Assembly (NCBI GenBank): GCA_003218945.1
Contig: QHPE01000163.1
Location: 1 to 36,110 of the forward strand
Direction of reading: 5' to 3'
Length of the DNA stretch: 36,110 nt
Source: Verrucomicrobiota bacterium
GTDB taxonomy: Bacteria > Verrucomicrobiota > Verrucomicrobiia > Chthoniobacterales > UBA10450
Below are positions 16,629 through 26,267 of the stretch, in pieces. Within the stretch, counting starts at the first letter, position 1. Each line of letters starts with the position of its first letter. Below the pieces are notes generated by a model. That model was given only the letters and a program-made list of their open reading frames with translations. It was not told the DNA's origin and searched no databases. The translations under genes were made by a program, and so were the position numbers.

Positions 16629-17870
16629 TTAGCAGCTTTGCAAGGTTTTCAACCGTCGCACTACTTCCTCGGCATTTTCCCTGCTGTTGAATGCCGAGAT
16701 GCGAAAATAACCTTCCCCTTGCGCGCCGAAACCCGCGCCCGGCGTGATGACTACGTTCAGCTGGCGCAACATTCGATCGAACATTTCCCAACTCGTTAGG
16801 CGTTCCGGCGTTTTCACCCAGATATAGGGAGCGTTAAGCCCTCCGAAAGCCTCCAATCCAGCGTCAGCCGCAGCATTGCGAAGGAGTTTTGCGTTCCCCA
16901 TGTAATGATCGATCAGAGCGCGCACTTGTTTACGGCCGTCATCGGAATACAACGCTTCGGCACCGCGTTGCACCGGGTAAGACACACTGTTCGATTTCGT
17001 GCTCCACCGCCGCTGCCACAGTGGATGCAGCGGGAGCCGACGGCCGTCGCCCGTTCGTGCAAGCACAGTTTTCGGCATCACCGTAAAGCCGCAGCGCACA
17101 CCGGTGAACCCACCGTTTTTCGAAAAACTGCGGAATTCCATGGCGCACTCGCGCGCGCCGGGAATCTCGAAAATGGAACGCGGAATTTCCGGATCGAAAA
17201 TATAGGCCTCGTACGCGGCGTCGAACAGCAGAAGCGCGTCGTGTTCGCGGGCGTAATCCACCCAGCGCGAAAGTTGCCCCTGCGATGCGACGGCGCCCGT
17301 TGGATTGTTTGGAAAACAAAGATAGACGAGATCGAGATGCTCGTTTGGCGGCTCTGGCACGAAATGATTTTCCGCGGTGCAGGGCAAATAATGAATGCCC
17401 TCGTAGCTGCCATCCTGCCGCACCTGGCCTGTGTGGCCCGCCATTACGTTTGCGTCTACGTACGCCGGATACGCAGGATCAGGCACCGCGACCTTATTTT
17501 GGCCACCGAGAATATCGAGAACGTGGCCGCAATCGCATTTTGATCCGTCAGAAACAAAAATTTCGTCATCGGCAATTTCAATGTTGCGGTCGCGGTAGTC
17601 GCGCTGCGCGATTGTCGATCTGAGAAATTCGTAACCTTGTTCGGGTCCGTAGCCGCGGAAAGTTTCGCGACACCCAAGCTCATCGACCGCGCGCTTCATG
17701 GCCTCAATCGCCGCACGCGGAAGCGGCTCGGTCACATCGCCGATTCCGCAGCGAATTAACCGCTTAGCCGCTTCAGGATTCGCCTGGTAAAATGCGCGGA
17801 CACGTCGCGCTACCTCCGGAAAGAGATAGCCCGCCTGAAGCTTGAGATAGTTTTCGTTCAAATAAGCCAT
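16629..17870 (-). CDS. dapL: LL-diaminopimelate aminotransferase
   Basis: 413 residues, aminotransferase fold type I. Seen: [94 protein letters not shown] and the PLP lysine Lys251 in [10 protein letters not shown] followed by RCGF. These match DapL, which makes LL-diaminopimelate directly from tetrahydrodipicolinate and glutamate, for lysine and peptidoglycan. The route is usual in Verrucomicrobiota, Chlamydiae, plants and cyanobacteria. No other lysine genes are adjacent. A 100-base gap separates it from the sigma gene downstream. Confidence 0.93.
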   Translation of the reverse strand: MAYLNENYLKLQAGYLFPEVARRVRAFYQANPEAAKRLIRCGIGDVTEPLPRAAIEAMKRAVDELGCRETFRGYGPEQGYEFLRSTIAQRDYRDRNIEIADDEIFVSDGSKCDCGHVLDILGGQNKVAVPDPAYPAYVDANVMAGHTGQVRQDGSYEGIHYLPCTAENHFVPEPPNEHLDLVYLCFPNNPTGAVASQGQLSRWVDYAREHDALLLFDAAYEAYIFDPEIPRSIFEIPGARECAMEFRSFSKNGGFTGVRCGFTVMPKTVLARTGDGRRLPLHPLWQRRWSTKSNSVSYPVQRGAEALYSDDGRKQVRALIDHYMGNAKLLRNAAADAGLEAFGGLNAPYIWVKTPERLTSWEMFDRMLRQLNVVITPGAGFGAQGEGYFRISAFNSRENAEEVVRRLKTLQSC

Positions 17871-17876
17871 GCGTTA

Positions 17877-18020
17877 GGTAGCACATGCGTCCCGCGTGCC
17901 GGCTTCGGCGTAACGCCGAAACAACCTTTCATCGAAACTCTGTCGTCGATAATAGCGATCTCAAGAGAAAGTCGGCCGTCGCGAGACCCGCTCGTCAGCA
18001 CGCGAGACGGATGCGCTACC
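17877..18020. repeat. Large inverted-repeat intergenic element
   Basis: GGTAGCACATGCGTCCCGCGTGC split as arms 17877-17899 and 17998-18020 is inverted with three mismatches of 23. Inside is a hairpin TTCGGCG-TAA-CGCCGAA-like (17902-17920) and about 75 bases of unique-looking sequence. It occupies nearly the whole space between dapL and the sodA 3' end. It has the look of a MITE-like non-autonomous element; no target-site duplication was recognised. Confidence 0.65.
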
Positions 18021-18043
18021 CGAATGCAATTCGCTGGCGCGAA

Positions 18044-18640
18044 TCAGTAATTCTTCGCCACCGCGTCCCAGTTCACGACGTTCCACCACGCTTTGAGATA
18101 ATCGGCGCGGCGGTTTTGATATTTCAGGTAATAGGCGTGCTCCCACACATCGACGCCGAGGATGGGCGTGTTCCCGTCCATCACAGGGCTGTCCTGATTT
18201 GGCGTGGAAATGATTTCAAGACTTCCATTCTTATTCTTAATCAGCCATGCCCAGCCGCTGCCGAAACGGCCCACGCCGGCAGCAGCAAATTTCTCTTTGA
18301 AATCATCAAAGCTGCCGAACACGGAATTGATATCGTCGGCGAGTTTGCCTTTGGGTTGTCCACCGGCGTTCGGGCCCATGATCTTCCAAAAGAATGAATG
18401 ATTCGCGTGGCCGCCGCCGTTGTTGCGCACAACAGTGCGAATGTTTTCGGGAACGGCGTTCAGATCACTAATCAAGTCTTCCACCGTTTTTTTCTCAAGA
18501 TCGGTGCCTTTGATCGCCTTGTTGACGTTATCGATGTAGGCCTGGTGATGCTTGGTATAATGGATTTCCATCGTACGCGCATCAATGTGCGGCTCCAACG
18601 CATCATACGGATAAGGTAATTTGGGTAATTCGTATGCCAT
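18044..18640 (-). CDS. sodA: Superoxide dismutase, Mn-type
   Basis: 198 residues. Metal ligands are visible as His27 ([12 protein letters not shown]), His81 (GHANHSFFW), Asp164 and His168 ([12 protein letters not shown]). [11 protein letters not shown] with Gly77 and Gln149 in the TPNQDSP segment favour manganese over iron, though cambialistic activity cannot be excluded. It is full length and lacks a signal peptide, so it acts in the cytoplasm. It stands alone on the minus strand, upstream of an inverted-repeat element and downstream of shc by 96 bases. Confidence 0.95.
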   Translation of the reverse strand: MAYELPKLPYPYDALEPHIDARTMEIHYTKHHQAYIDNVNKAIKGTDLEKKTVEDLISDLNAVPENIRTVVRNNGGGHANHSFFWKIMGPNAGGQPKGKLADDINSVFGSFDDFKEKFAAAGVGRFGSGWAWLIKNKNGSLEIISTPNQDSPVMDGNTPILGVDVWEHAYYLKYQNRRADYLKAWWNVVNWDAVAKNY

Positions 18641-18711
18641 AATATTACTGTTAGATCGAATTACGCCGAACGACAGGTTTTATTTTTTGCACCAGGGGTG
18701 GCGATGCGCTG

Positions 18712-18740
18712 GTAGGGACAGCGCAGCGCGCCGGCTCTAC
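18712..18740. repeat. Short palindromic remnant overlapping the shc stop
   Basis: GTAGGGACAGCGCAGCGCGC through CCGGCTCTAC has partly inverted ends (GTAGGG versus GCTCTAC) with a GCGC-rich core. The TAG stop of shc at 18739-18737 lies in the right arm. It resembles a degenerate member of the GTAGGG-ended palindromes. Confidence 0.35.
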
Positions 18741-20734
18741 GTGTCGCAACGATAAAAACCCGGGTGATACCCGATTCCGCTGCGACGATTCACATACGTC
18801 GCCAAAGCGAGCAGCGGAAAATTCTGGCGATACATATCGTACTTTAAATAAAACGTGCGCGGAAAGCCGGTACCGGTGATTTCCTCTTCATCCCAGGAAC
18901 CGTCTGGCTTTTGCGAGCGAAGCAGGTAACGCAAGCCGCGGTAAACGCTCGGCCGATCAAGGTCGCCGCAGGCACAGATACCCATAATGGCCCACGCTGT
19001 TTGCGATGCGGTGCTGGGGCCAATGCCTTTCGTCGAGGAATTTTCGTATGTGCCGCAGGTCTCGCCCCAGCCGCCGTCGCTGTTTTGACAACTCTCCAGC
19101 CAGTCCCGCCCGCGCAAAATCCAATCCTGCGACATGTCCTCGCCGATTGCCCACAAGCCACGAAGCACCTGCCACGCGCCATAGATGTAATTCACGCCCC
19201 AGCGCCCGTACCAGGACCCATCGTCACCCTGGGTGGCAACTAGATATTTGATCGCGTCCCGGACGCATTTGGCGTTGCGATCGAAGCCTATGTAGCCGAG
19301 CAACTCAAGCGTTCGCGCGGTCAGATCGCTGCACGTCGGATCGAGGATCGCGTTATGATCTGCAAACGGCATGTCTTCCAGCCATGGCGTTGTGACGTCC
19401 TTATCGAATGCGGCCCAACCGCCGTCGCGACATTGGAAACTAAGCTGCCATCCGAGCGCACGACGAAAGAGTTCGTCGAGTGAGTGTTGTTCCTTTGGCT
19501 GGACCAGCCTCAGCGCCATTAAGACCATGGCCGTGTCATCGGTGTCCGGGTAATAAACATTGCTATACTCGAATGCCCAGCCACTCGCTTCGGGATAGGA
19601 ATTGTTCACCGCCCAATCGCCCAGGACCCGAACCTCTTTGTTCACGAGCCACTCCGCGGCTTTTTGCAGTGTCGGATGTTCGGGGGGAAGACCGGAATCC
19701 GCGAGTGAAATGATCGTGATCGCGGTGTCCCAAACGGGCGACAGACAGGGCTGAATGCGAAAATCCTCAGGATCATCGACGAACAGTCCGACGAAATCTT
19801 TTTCCGCCTTAGCGTAGAGAGGGTTTTTTCTCGAGTAGCCGAGCGTGCGCAGCGCGATCATACAATTCAACATCGCAGGATAAACCGCCGCAAGACCGTC
19901 GCTGCCTTCGCCGATGCGTTCGAGCATCCAACGCTCAGCTGCTTCCAAAGCCCGCTGCCGCAGCAATCCAATACGAAGCGGCTGCAAAAACTTCAAAGTG
20001 TCATCGAGCCGGAGGAAGAAATTGCGCCAGGTCCAGAACTTCTGGCTGCGCGGCAGTCGCAAGTCGGCTTGCTCGGTGCCGAGAGGATAGAGTTCGTGCA
20101 GTTGTTTTTCGCCCGGCAGAACGCGTGTCGGTTTGAAATGATTGATGATGGACAGCGGCAGCAGCATCGCGCGACTCCATGACGACATTTTGTAAATGTG
20201 AAAGGGCGCCCAACTTGGCAGGAGCACCATCTCCACTGGTATCGCCGGCAAATATTTCCATGGAAAAACACCAAGCAGCGCCAGGTACAGTTTGCTAAAT
20301 GTGTTCATCTGCGGAATACCGCCGAGCCGCATGATAGTGGCGCGCGCCTCCTGCATGAACGGCGCGTCCACAGAACAACCAGCAAGTTTCAGGGCAAAAT
20401 ACGCCTTCACCGAGGCGTTAATCTCGCTTGGTCCACCGTGATAAATATTCCAACCGCCGTCAGGCAGCTGGCGTTTTAGAATGTGACGAACGCAGCGCCG
20501 CTGGAGTTGCGCATCTACTTCCCTGCACCAATGCATGAACACGACGTAATCGGAACAGAGCGTGCTATCCACGACCAGCTCGCCGCACCAATGCCCGTCA
20601 GGTTTCTGCTGGCGCAAAAGATTTTCCTGGGCGCGCGCGATCGCGGCCGCGATTTCGCCGGCCACGTCCGAGTAGGATTCCGATAAATCCGGCGCGCTCG
20701 GCAAGACAATCAGTTGATTCGACGACTCTCGCAT
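18737..20734 (-). CDS. shc: Squalene-hopene cyclase
   Basis: 665 residues from ATG 20734 (MRESSNQLIVLPSAPDL). The frame continues upstream to 20884, but that part overlaps the hpnH frame and is rich in Arg and Ser without family similarity. The catalytic DxDD is D397-T-D-D400 in YPDTDDTAMVLMAL. QW-type repeats occur throughout (PDGGWNIYHGG, RDGGWAAFDKD, DDGSWYGRWGVNYIYGAW, SDGGWGETCG, PDGSWDEEEITGTGFP). The enzyme cyclises squalene to hopene/hopanol at the inner membrane. The hpnH gene lies directly upstream (8-base gap), so the two form a hopanoid operon. The stop codon lies in a palindromic remnant. Confidence 0.95.
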   Translation of the reverse strand: MRESSNQLIVLPSAPDLSESYSDVAGEIAAAIARAQENLLRQQKPDGHWCGELVVDSTLCSDYVVFMHWCREVDAQLQRRCVRHILKRQLPDGGWNIYHGGPSEINASVKAYFALKLAGCSVDAPFMQEARATIMRLGGIPQMNTFSKLYLALLGVFPWKYLPAIPVEMVLLPSWAPFHIYKMSSWSRAMLLPLSIINHFKPTRVLPGEKQLHELYPLGTEQADLRLPRSQKFWTWRNFFLRLDDTLKFLQPLRIGLLRQRALEAAERWMLERIGEGSDGLAAVYPAMLNCMIALRTLGYSRKNPLYAKAEKDFVGLFVDDPEDFRIQPCLSPVWDTAITIISLADSGLPPEHPTLQKAAEWLVNKEVRVLGDWAVNNSYPEASGWAFEYSNVYYPDTDDTAMVLMALRLVQPKEQHSLDELFRRALGWQLSFQCRDGGWAAFDKDVTTPWLEDMPFADHNAILDPTCSDLTARTLELLGYIGFDRNAKCVRDAIKYLVATQGDDGSWYGRWGVNYIYGAWQVLRGLWAIGEDMSQDWILRGRDWLESCQNSDGGWGETCGTYENSSTKGIGPSTASQTAWAIMGICACGDLDRPSVYRGLRYLLRSQKPDGSWDEEEITGTGFPRTFYLKYDMYRQNFPLLALATYVNRRSGIGYHPGFYRCDT

Positions 20735-20742
20735 CTGAACCA

Positions 20743-22044
20743 CTACGACGCCTTCACGGCTGGCTCGGCTCGCTTGCCGGTGAGATGCCCGTTTCCTGAA
20801 CTCACGCCGTTGAAGCAGAGAACTTCGCTGCCGCGTCCAGTAGCTTTTGGCTTTGGACCAAAATTGAATTTGATGGTTTTCCAAGTGTCGCCGCGCTGAG
20901 CCTGCAGGCCCAGTGTTGCAGTCGGCTCATACCCGCAGTGCACCATGCAGTTTTCGCAGCGGCTGTCTCGCGCCACGCCATTGACGACTCCGTAACGGTC
21001 CCACTCAGTCTGTTCCAGCAGCTCCGCGTAGCTTGAGTAATGGCCGTCGGTCATTAAATAACACGGGCCTTTCCAACCGCGTATGTTTCGGGTTGGGATG
21101 GCCCAAGCCGAACAAGTCAGGTCGCGTTTGCCTGCGAGAAATTCAAAATAGACCGGCGTCCCTAAAAAGATGTATCGGTTCATCCAGTTCTCGATCTTTC
21201 GGAATTTTTGGACAGTCATCGCGCGGGTGAGAAAGAAATCCTCTGGCCGCAGGTTCAGCCGCTTGGTCATGTCTCGCTTGGCAGCGTCGTAATCGTACCC
21301 TGGAGTGATCGTGTGTCCGTCGACGCCGAGATCAGAGAGATAATCGAACATCCGTTCGATCTCCTGCATATCGGTCTCTTTGTAGATCGTGGTGTTCGTC
21401 GCGACTTGGTACCCGAGCGTCTTCGCCATTTTGATGGCCAGAATGCACTCCTTGAAAACGCCCTCGCGCTCCACAATCAAGTCGTGCGTTCGCTCCAAGC
21501 CATCGAGATGCACGTTCCAGTACATCCATCTGCTTGGCCCGATCGTCGGCTTTGCCGGATCTTTGGGGCCTTTGCGAATTTCGGCAGCGTCCTTTTCGGA
21601 AATTAATCCCCGTTCGAGGAGCACATCGATTTTACGCTGCAAGTTTTTGCCGCTGCCGTTTTGAGCTTTAGCTATTTCGCTGGTCAGCCATTCGCGCATT
21701 TTTTTACGCATGAACATGGCGTTAGTACAGATGTAAACGATCCGGTTCTGCGCGAGCAATCCTTTGACCAGAGCTTCGATATGCGGATAGATCAGCGGTT
21801 CGCCGCCGCAAATGGAAACCATTGGCGCGTTGCATTCTTCTGCCGCCGCCAGGCAGTCCTCCAAGCTCATCATGTCCTTGAGTGACGTTGAGTATTCGCG
21901 AATCCGCCCACAACCAGTGCACGTGAGGTTGCAGGTATGCAGCGGCTCGAGCTGAAGGACCGTGGCAAATTTCCTTGTGCCACGCAGTTTGTGTCCAATC
22001 ACGTATGCGGCGATTTTCGCAGTGAGCGGAAGAGGAAATCTCAT
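20743..22044 (-). CDS. hpnH: Adenosyl-hopene synthase, radical SAM protein
   Basis: 433 residues from ATG 22044 (MRFPLPLTAKIAAYVIGHKL), the usual N terminus of HpnH; the open frame reaches 22170 but the extra 42 residues are not family-like. The radical SAM cluster is Cys38, Cys42, Cys45 in HTCNLTCTGCG, with ICGGEPLIYPHI as the SAM-binding GGEP. Further family segments are DGHTITPGYDYDAAKRD, RKIENWMNRYIFLGTPVYFEFLAGKRDL, CSAWAIPTRNIRGWKGPCYL and CENCMVHCGYEPTA. HpnH adds adenosyl to hopene, the first side-chain step of bacteriohopanepolyols. About 50 residues around LQRKIDVLLERGLISEKDAAEI, rather than the shorter loop I expect, look inserted. Downstream shc completes the pair; hpnG was not found in the window. 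Confidence 0.92.
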   Translation of the reverse strand: MRFPLPLTAKIAAYVIGHKLRGTRKFATVLQLEPLHTCNLTCTGCGRIREYSTSLKDMMSLEDCLAAAEECNAPMVSICGGEPLIYPHIEALVKGLLAQNRIVYICTNAMFMRKKMREWLTSEIAKAQNGSGKNLQRKIDVLLERGLISEKDAAEIRKGPKDPAKPTIGPSRWMYWNVHLDGLERTHDLIVEREGVFKECILAIKMAKTLGYQVATNTTIYKETDMQEIERMFDYLSDLGVDGHTITPGYDYDAAKRDMTKRLNLRPEDFFLTRAMTVQKFRKIENWMNRYIFLGTPVYFEFLAGKRDLTCSAWAIPTRNIRGWKGPCYLMTDGHYSSYAELLEQTEWDRYGVVNGVARDSRCENCMVHCGYEPTATLGLQAQRGDTWKTIKFNFGPKPKATGRGSEVLCFNGVSSGNGHLTGKRAEPAVKAS

Positions 22045-22249
22045 AAAAGCGAGAATTTTACTGAGATGGGCTCGGGGTGTCAATGAGCCGGCCCGTTTGT
22101 ACTGTGAATCGGCCTGCGACGGTTGTTTGGATTTGCATCGGGACTGTAGCGTAATGGCTTCGAACAGCAAATAAACCCGCGACTACGATGGATTTGTGTG
22201 GTTTAATGGTCGCAAGTAGGATCCTAAATCAAATCGAGGAATTAAAGGT

Positions 22250-22660
22250 ATGAAACGATTATTGTTAGCAGCATCTGCTATTGTGCTGATCGGCTGCGCG
22301 AACCAACCCGCGCCCCCGCCCGGTCCGGCGGTAACGGGTAGTTACCCTTACTCCCGCTATTCGACGACGGCCGTAGTATGGGGCTATCGCAGCCCCGTAT
22401 ATCGGGATTGGACTACGGCCCAATTGCAGCAGCGCCGTCTCGATCTCTACGGGATGAATCCGCTGACTCAGACTCGCGAAGGGGTGCCCGCCTACATCTA
22501 TCACGGACAACCGACGGCGTCGCAGGACGAGATCAAGGCAATCGAAGTGGAGTTAAACTGGCGATATCAGCATGGCGATAAGACTGCCGAGTTGAAAGAA
22601 TTCTGGCCTTCGGCGCGGCGGCACATTGCGAGCGGCTCGCGTTTCGAATCAGGTTTATAA
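22250..22660 (+). CDS. Small lipoprotein, unknown
   Basis: 136 residues with a type II signal peptide: MKRLLLAASAIVLIGC, lipobox LIGC, lipidated Cys16. A Pro-rich linker (ANQPAPPPGPAV) and an aromatic, tyrosine-rich region (about 30-65, YPYSRYSTTAVVWGYRSPVY) follow, then a polar C-terminal part with IEVELNWRYQHGDK. The start is supported by GAGG/AAAGG purine stretches 5-15 bases upstream. Not recognised beyond being a lipoprotein. It is divergent from hpnH and convergent with the MarC-like gene, so it is a single-gene unit. Confidence 0.75.
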   Translation: MKRLLLAASAIVLIGCANQPAPPPGPAVTGSYPYSRYSTTAVVWGYRSPVYRDWTTAQLQQRRLDLYGMNPLTQTREGVPAYIYHGQPTASQDEIKAIEVELNWRYQHGDKTAELKEFWPSARRHIASGSRFESGL

Positions 22661-22749
22661 CGCGCACCGAAGTTCCACGGCAATCGCAACGGATGGAAGC
22701 CACCGGATGTCGGTGCGCAAACGCTGCGATCTTGATCCCGTCGGGGCAC

Positions 22750-23322
22750 TCACACTCCCTGCCACCCGCGTCTGATCAAACTGACGGCGATGGCAGCCAG
22801 GAGGAGCGCTACGATTTTTGAGACACCGCGCAGGCCTTGTCTGCCCATCCAGCGCGCAACCAGATCGGCATTCCAGAATGCGACCGCGACAAGGGCGAGA
22901 TTGACCACCATGGAGAACAGCGTAAAGATCAGCCCCACCGTATCGACCAGAATGAGCAGCGCTGTCAGCAGCGCAGGACCAGCAATCAAGGGCATGCCAA
23001 GCGGGACAACGCCGAAGTCGTTGGTTGCCTCCCGATCGGCTGGCGAAATGTTGAGCAATTCGCGTCCCGCCAGGCCAAGCAAAATCAGGCCACCCGCAAC
23101 CTGAAAATCTGCCACGGTAATACCGAGCGCCGTAAAAATAATCTTCCCGAGAAATACAAAACCAACCGAAACGCAAAGCGCCGTGAAGATGCCGATGAAA
23201 CCCTCCCGTTGGCGGTGTTCGCGCGAGGCGTTGCCAGCCAGACCCATGAACATCGCCACTAGCCCAATCGGATCGATGGCGACAAAAATCGGAATAAACG
23301 CAACGAAAAATTTGTGGATCAT
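22750..23322 (-). CDS. MarC-family integral membrane protein
   Basis: 190 residues from ATG 23322 (MIHKFFVAFIPIFVAIDPIGL); the frame runs on to 23424 without similarity to the family. Six membrane helices are expected, with the two half-repeats marked by FVAIDPIGLVAMFMGLA and FGVVPLGMPLIAGPALLTA, the latter the conserved MarC/NAAT second-half motif (PLAIPLIAGPG). MarC proteins sit in the inner membrane; a general drug-resistance role was disproved for E. coli MarC and the substrate is uncertain. It is divergent from the M3 peptidase gene, 163 bases apart. Confidence 0.88.
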   Translation of the reverse strand: MIHKFFVAFIPIFVAIDPIGLVAMFMGLAGNASREHRQREGFIGIFTALCVSVGFVFLGKIIFTALGITVADFQVAGGLILLGLAGRELLNISPADREATNDFGVVPLGMPLIAGPALLTALLILVDTVGLIFTLFSMVVNLALVAVAFWNADLVARWMGRQGLRGVSKIVALLLAAIAVSLIRRGWQGV

Positions 23323-23485
23323 GCCGCTAAACGTTTTGGCGAACGGGCCTTGTTCGCCACCGATGAACACCAGCCTTCGTGTAAAACTACGGCTTGGCAA
23401 GCAGATGGAACACAGATTCAGCAAAATTCCTTCTGCCCTGTCTGAAAGTGTGTAAATCTTTGACCGATTTCGCTATTCCACTCCT

Positions 23486-25645
23486 ATGTCGAACTATTCC
23501 ATTAAAGCCGTATTTCTTCGCGTCCCGCTCATTTTTCTTGCATCGAGTTTAGTTGTTTCAGCCGCCGAACTGAAAACGGTCGACGATTTTCGGGCCGCTG
23601 CGGCGAAAGCCAACGCGGTGCTGACCATTCCCGATTGGGAGCAAACGCCGGAAGCCGTCGAGGCCACAATGAAAGATGCGATCGTGAAGGCAAACGCGGC
23701 GCTCGATCAGATAGGTGCGCAGGACCTCGGCAAAGTCACTTTTAAGACCACCGTTATTGCGCTGGATGATGTCACATATCAGGCAAGTCTCGCGGCAAAC
23801 AAGGCCACAATCATCAAGGAAACGAACACAAATCCCGCGATGCGCACTGCCGCAGAAAACGCGGTGAAAGCCTTCCAGGATTGGGCAGTCGGCATTGATT
23901 ATCGTGAGGACGTTTACAAAGCCATCAAAGCTTTTGCCGACACGCATCCGAAGCTCACAGGTGAAGATGAAAAGCTCCTCAAAGAAACATTGCGCGATTA
24001 TCGCCGCGCAGGATTGGACTTACCCCCTGATCAGCGGAAAGAAGTCGAACAACTGCGCAAGGAATTATCCAAGCTCGGAACAGATTTCGACACCAACATC
24101 GTTAAGGCCAACGCTCCAGTGATGTTCACGAAGGCGGATCTCGATGCTCTGCCGGATAGTTTTTTTGCCTCGCCGGGGATTAAAACCGGAGACGACGTTT
24201 ATACCGTGATGGCAAACGTCACCTGGCAATTCAACACCGTTGAGGAAAACGCGAAAAGTGAGGCGACGCGCAAACAGCTTTACCTTGTTCGCGAAACGCT
24301 GGCGAAAGATGCAAACGTGACCGTTTTGAACCAGATGCTGGCCTTGCGGAACAAGATCGCGCTGCGCCTCGGTTACAAATCGTGGGACGACTACCAGACA
24401 GAAGTCAAAATGGCCAAAACCGGCGCGAATGCGGAAAAGTACATCAACGATCTGGTTACCGGCATCCAGCCGAAATTCGACAGCGAAGTAGCGGAACTCC
24501 AAAAATTGAAGGCTGCCGATACAAACGATCCCAACGCCAAAATCATGGTGTGGGACTGGCGTTACTACGACAACCAACGGAACAAACAAAAATACAACGT
24601 CGACAAGGAAGCTTTGCGCGCGTATTTCCCCTTCCAAAAAGTGCTCGATGGAATGTTCAACATCTATCAGAGCATTTTCGGCCTGAAATTCGAAAGGATC
24701 GCCGCGCCCTACAAATGGGTTGACGATCTCCAGCTTTATGTGGTCACAAATTCGGCCACGGGCGAACCGCTCGGCATGTTTTATCTCGACATGTTCCCGC
24801 GCGAAGGAAAATTCAATCACTTCGCGCAATTCGACATCATCAGCGGCAAACTTTTGCCCAACGGAAAATACCAGCGGCCAACTGTCGCGTTACTTTGTAA
24901 TTTTCCACCTGCCAGTGGCGATGCTCCATCATTAATGACGCACCAGGACGTCGAAACACTTTTCCACGAATTTGGGCATGCTCTGCATTCCATTGTCACG
25001 CGCGCGAAGTCCGGGCGTTTCGCGGGAACGCATGTGCCAGGTGATTTCGTCGAAGCGCCGTCGCAGATGTTGCAAAATTGGGTGTGGGACAAGAAGGTGC
25101 TCGACACTTTCGCTGCCGATTACCGCGATCCGTCAAAAAAGATTCCAGCAGATATCGTCAAAAAGTTGAACGACGCCAAGTTGGCAAATGCCGGTATTTT
25201 TTATCGGCGCCAGTTCGCGTTTGCCTCGCTCGATCTTGCTCTGCACGATCCGCACCCCGAAGAGATGCCGTATGATTCCGTGGCGATATCGAACCCGATT
25301 TTGGAAAAAGTTTTCCTGCCGATCGATCCCAGCACAACGTTCGTCTCCTACTTTGGTCACCTAAACGGTTACGACGCCGGTTACTACGGATACGCCTGGG
25401 CAGATGCGATTGCCGCCGATATGGCAACCGTTTTTGAAAAAGCCAAGGACGGGTACTTGGATAAACAAGCAGGAATGAAATTGCGCCGCGAAATTTACGA
25501 GCCAGGCGATTCACGCGACGTGAATGGGTCGATTGAAAAATTTCTCGGCCGCAAGCAATCGATCGAACCGTTTTTGAAGAAAATCGGCATCGGGACGCAA
25601 GACAAAAAGAAGGCGCCGGCCGGACCATCACAGGAAAACCGCTAA
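23486..25645 (+). CDS. Exported M3-family zinc oligopeptidase
   Basis: 719 residues with a signal peptide (IKAVFLRVPLIFLASSLVVSA, cut near AAELK). The zinc site is HEFGH at 494-498 in VETLFHEFGHALHSIV, with third ligand Glu523 in GDFVEAPSQ. The substrate-binding GYDAGYYGYAWADA and the preceding HLNG lie in the C-terminal part. This is the arrangement of Dcp/oligopeptidase A-type enzymes, which trim peptides shorter than about 20 residues. The export signal places it in the periplasm, unlike E. coli OpdA. A cluster of Lys/Pro at the tail (KKKAPAGPSQENR) is extra to the fold. It is followed after 22 bases by a HIT-like gene in the same direction. Confidence 0.92.
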   Translation: MSNYSIKAVFLRVPLIFLASSLVVSAAELKTVDDFRAAAAKANAVLTIPDWEQTPEAVEATMKDAIVKANAALDQIGAQDLGKVTFKTTVIALDDVTYQASLAANKATIIKETNTNPAMRTAAENAVKAFQDWAVGIDYREDVYKAIKAFADTHPKLTGEDEKLLKETLRDYRRAGLDLPPDQRKEVEQLRKELSKLGTDFDTNIVKANAPVMFTKADLDALPDSFFASPGIKTGDDVYTVMANVTWQFNTVEENAKSEATRKQLYLVRETLAKDANVTVLNQMLALRNKIALRLGYKSWDDYQTEVKMAKTGANAEKYINDLVTGIQPKFDSEVAELQKLKAADTNDPNAKIMVWDWRYYDNQRNKQKYNVDKEALRAYFPFQKVLDGMFNIYQSIFGLKFERIAAPYKWVDDLQLYVVTNSATGEPLGMFYLDMFPREGKFNHFAQFDIISGKLLPNGKYQRPTVALLCNFPPASGDAPSLMTHQDVETLFHEFGHALHSIVTRAKSGRFAGTHVPGDFVEAPSQMLQNWVWDKKVLDTFAADYRDPSKKIPADIVKKLNDAKLANAGIFYRRQFAFASLDLALHDPHPEEMPYDSVAISNPILEKVFLPIDPSTTFVSYFGHLNGYDAGYYGYAWADAIAADMATVFEKAKDGYLDKQAGMKLRREIYEPGDSRDVNGSIEKFLGRKQSIEPFLKKIGIGTQDKKKAPAGPSQENR

Positions 25646-25667
25646 CTTTACCTGATACCGAAAGAAA

Positions 25668-26150
25668 GTGAGGGACCTCGCGAAGCCTGCTCCGCCACTT
25701 TTCGGCAATGCGCACTCTATTGCAGACGCGTGTGGAACTTGCTACATCCCTGGCTATCTGATTGTGAGGGCAAGAGATGCCGTTGATTCGCTCTCACAGA
25801 TGAATCCTGCAGCTCTGGCATCGCTCGGACTGACATTGGCAATGGTCATTGCTGCAATCGAAGCGGCCGTTCAGCCAATGAGAGTTTATTGCGCCTTATT
25901 CTCAGAGCAGACATGCGTTGTTCACTTTCATCTTTTTCCCCGCACGGAATGGCTAACAGCCAAGTATTTTGCTGCGCATTCGGACGAGACAGAGATTTCG
26001 AGCCCGCAACTGATAGATTGGGCAAGGCGAACTTTTCAGACGGCAATTGGCGGTATGGACAGAGATGAGACATTGCAAAAAATTCAAGGCTGGCTCGCGC
26101 CGAGTGCGAACGAGAATAGCGCGCGACGCAAAACCAGCCTTCCTTTGTGA
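25668..26150 (+). CDS. HIT-like (histidine triad) protein
   Basis: 160 residues from GTG 25668. CYIPGYLIVRARDAVDSLSQM is the first HIT strand-helix region and VVHFHLFPRTEWL is the triad strand, where the usual H-x-H-x-H has Val in place of the first His, leaving two (His-Phe-His). ISSPQLIDWARRTFQTAIGG is a C-terminal helix. HIT proteins hydrolyse or transfer nucleotides (Ap4A, ADP-ribose type compounds). Activity is probable but the missing first His makes the exact reaction unclear. It probably shares a transcript with the upstream peptidase (22-base gap). Confidence 0.7.
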   Translation: MRDLAKPAPPLFGNAHSIADACGTCYIPGYLIVRARDAVDSLSQMNPAALASLGLTLAMVIAAIEAAVQPMRVYCALFSEQTCVVHFHLFPRTEWLTAKYFAAHSDETEISSPQLIDWARRTFQTAIGGMDRDETLQKIQGWLAPSANENSARRKTSLPL

Positions 26151-26267
26151 CTATTGAGTATCTCGCTTCGCATGCGACCTTGCAGCGTTCTCGCATGCCG
26201 CATACAACTCAGTTGCAACGCAGCGCGTTACATGGTTGAATCGGAACTCGCGAATTTGAAAATCTGA

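Noticed and set aside
20735-20884. Upstream extension of shc
   Set aside because: It overlaps the hpnH reading frame and is Arg/Ser rich; the ATG at 20734 gives the usual cyclase length.
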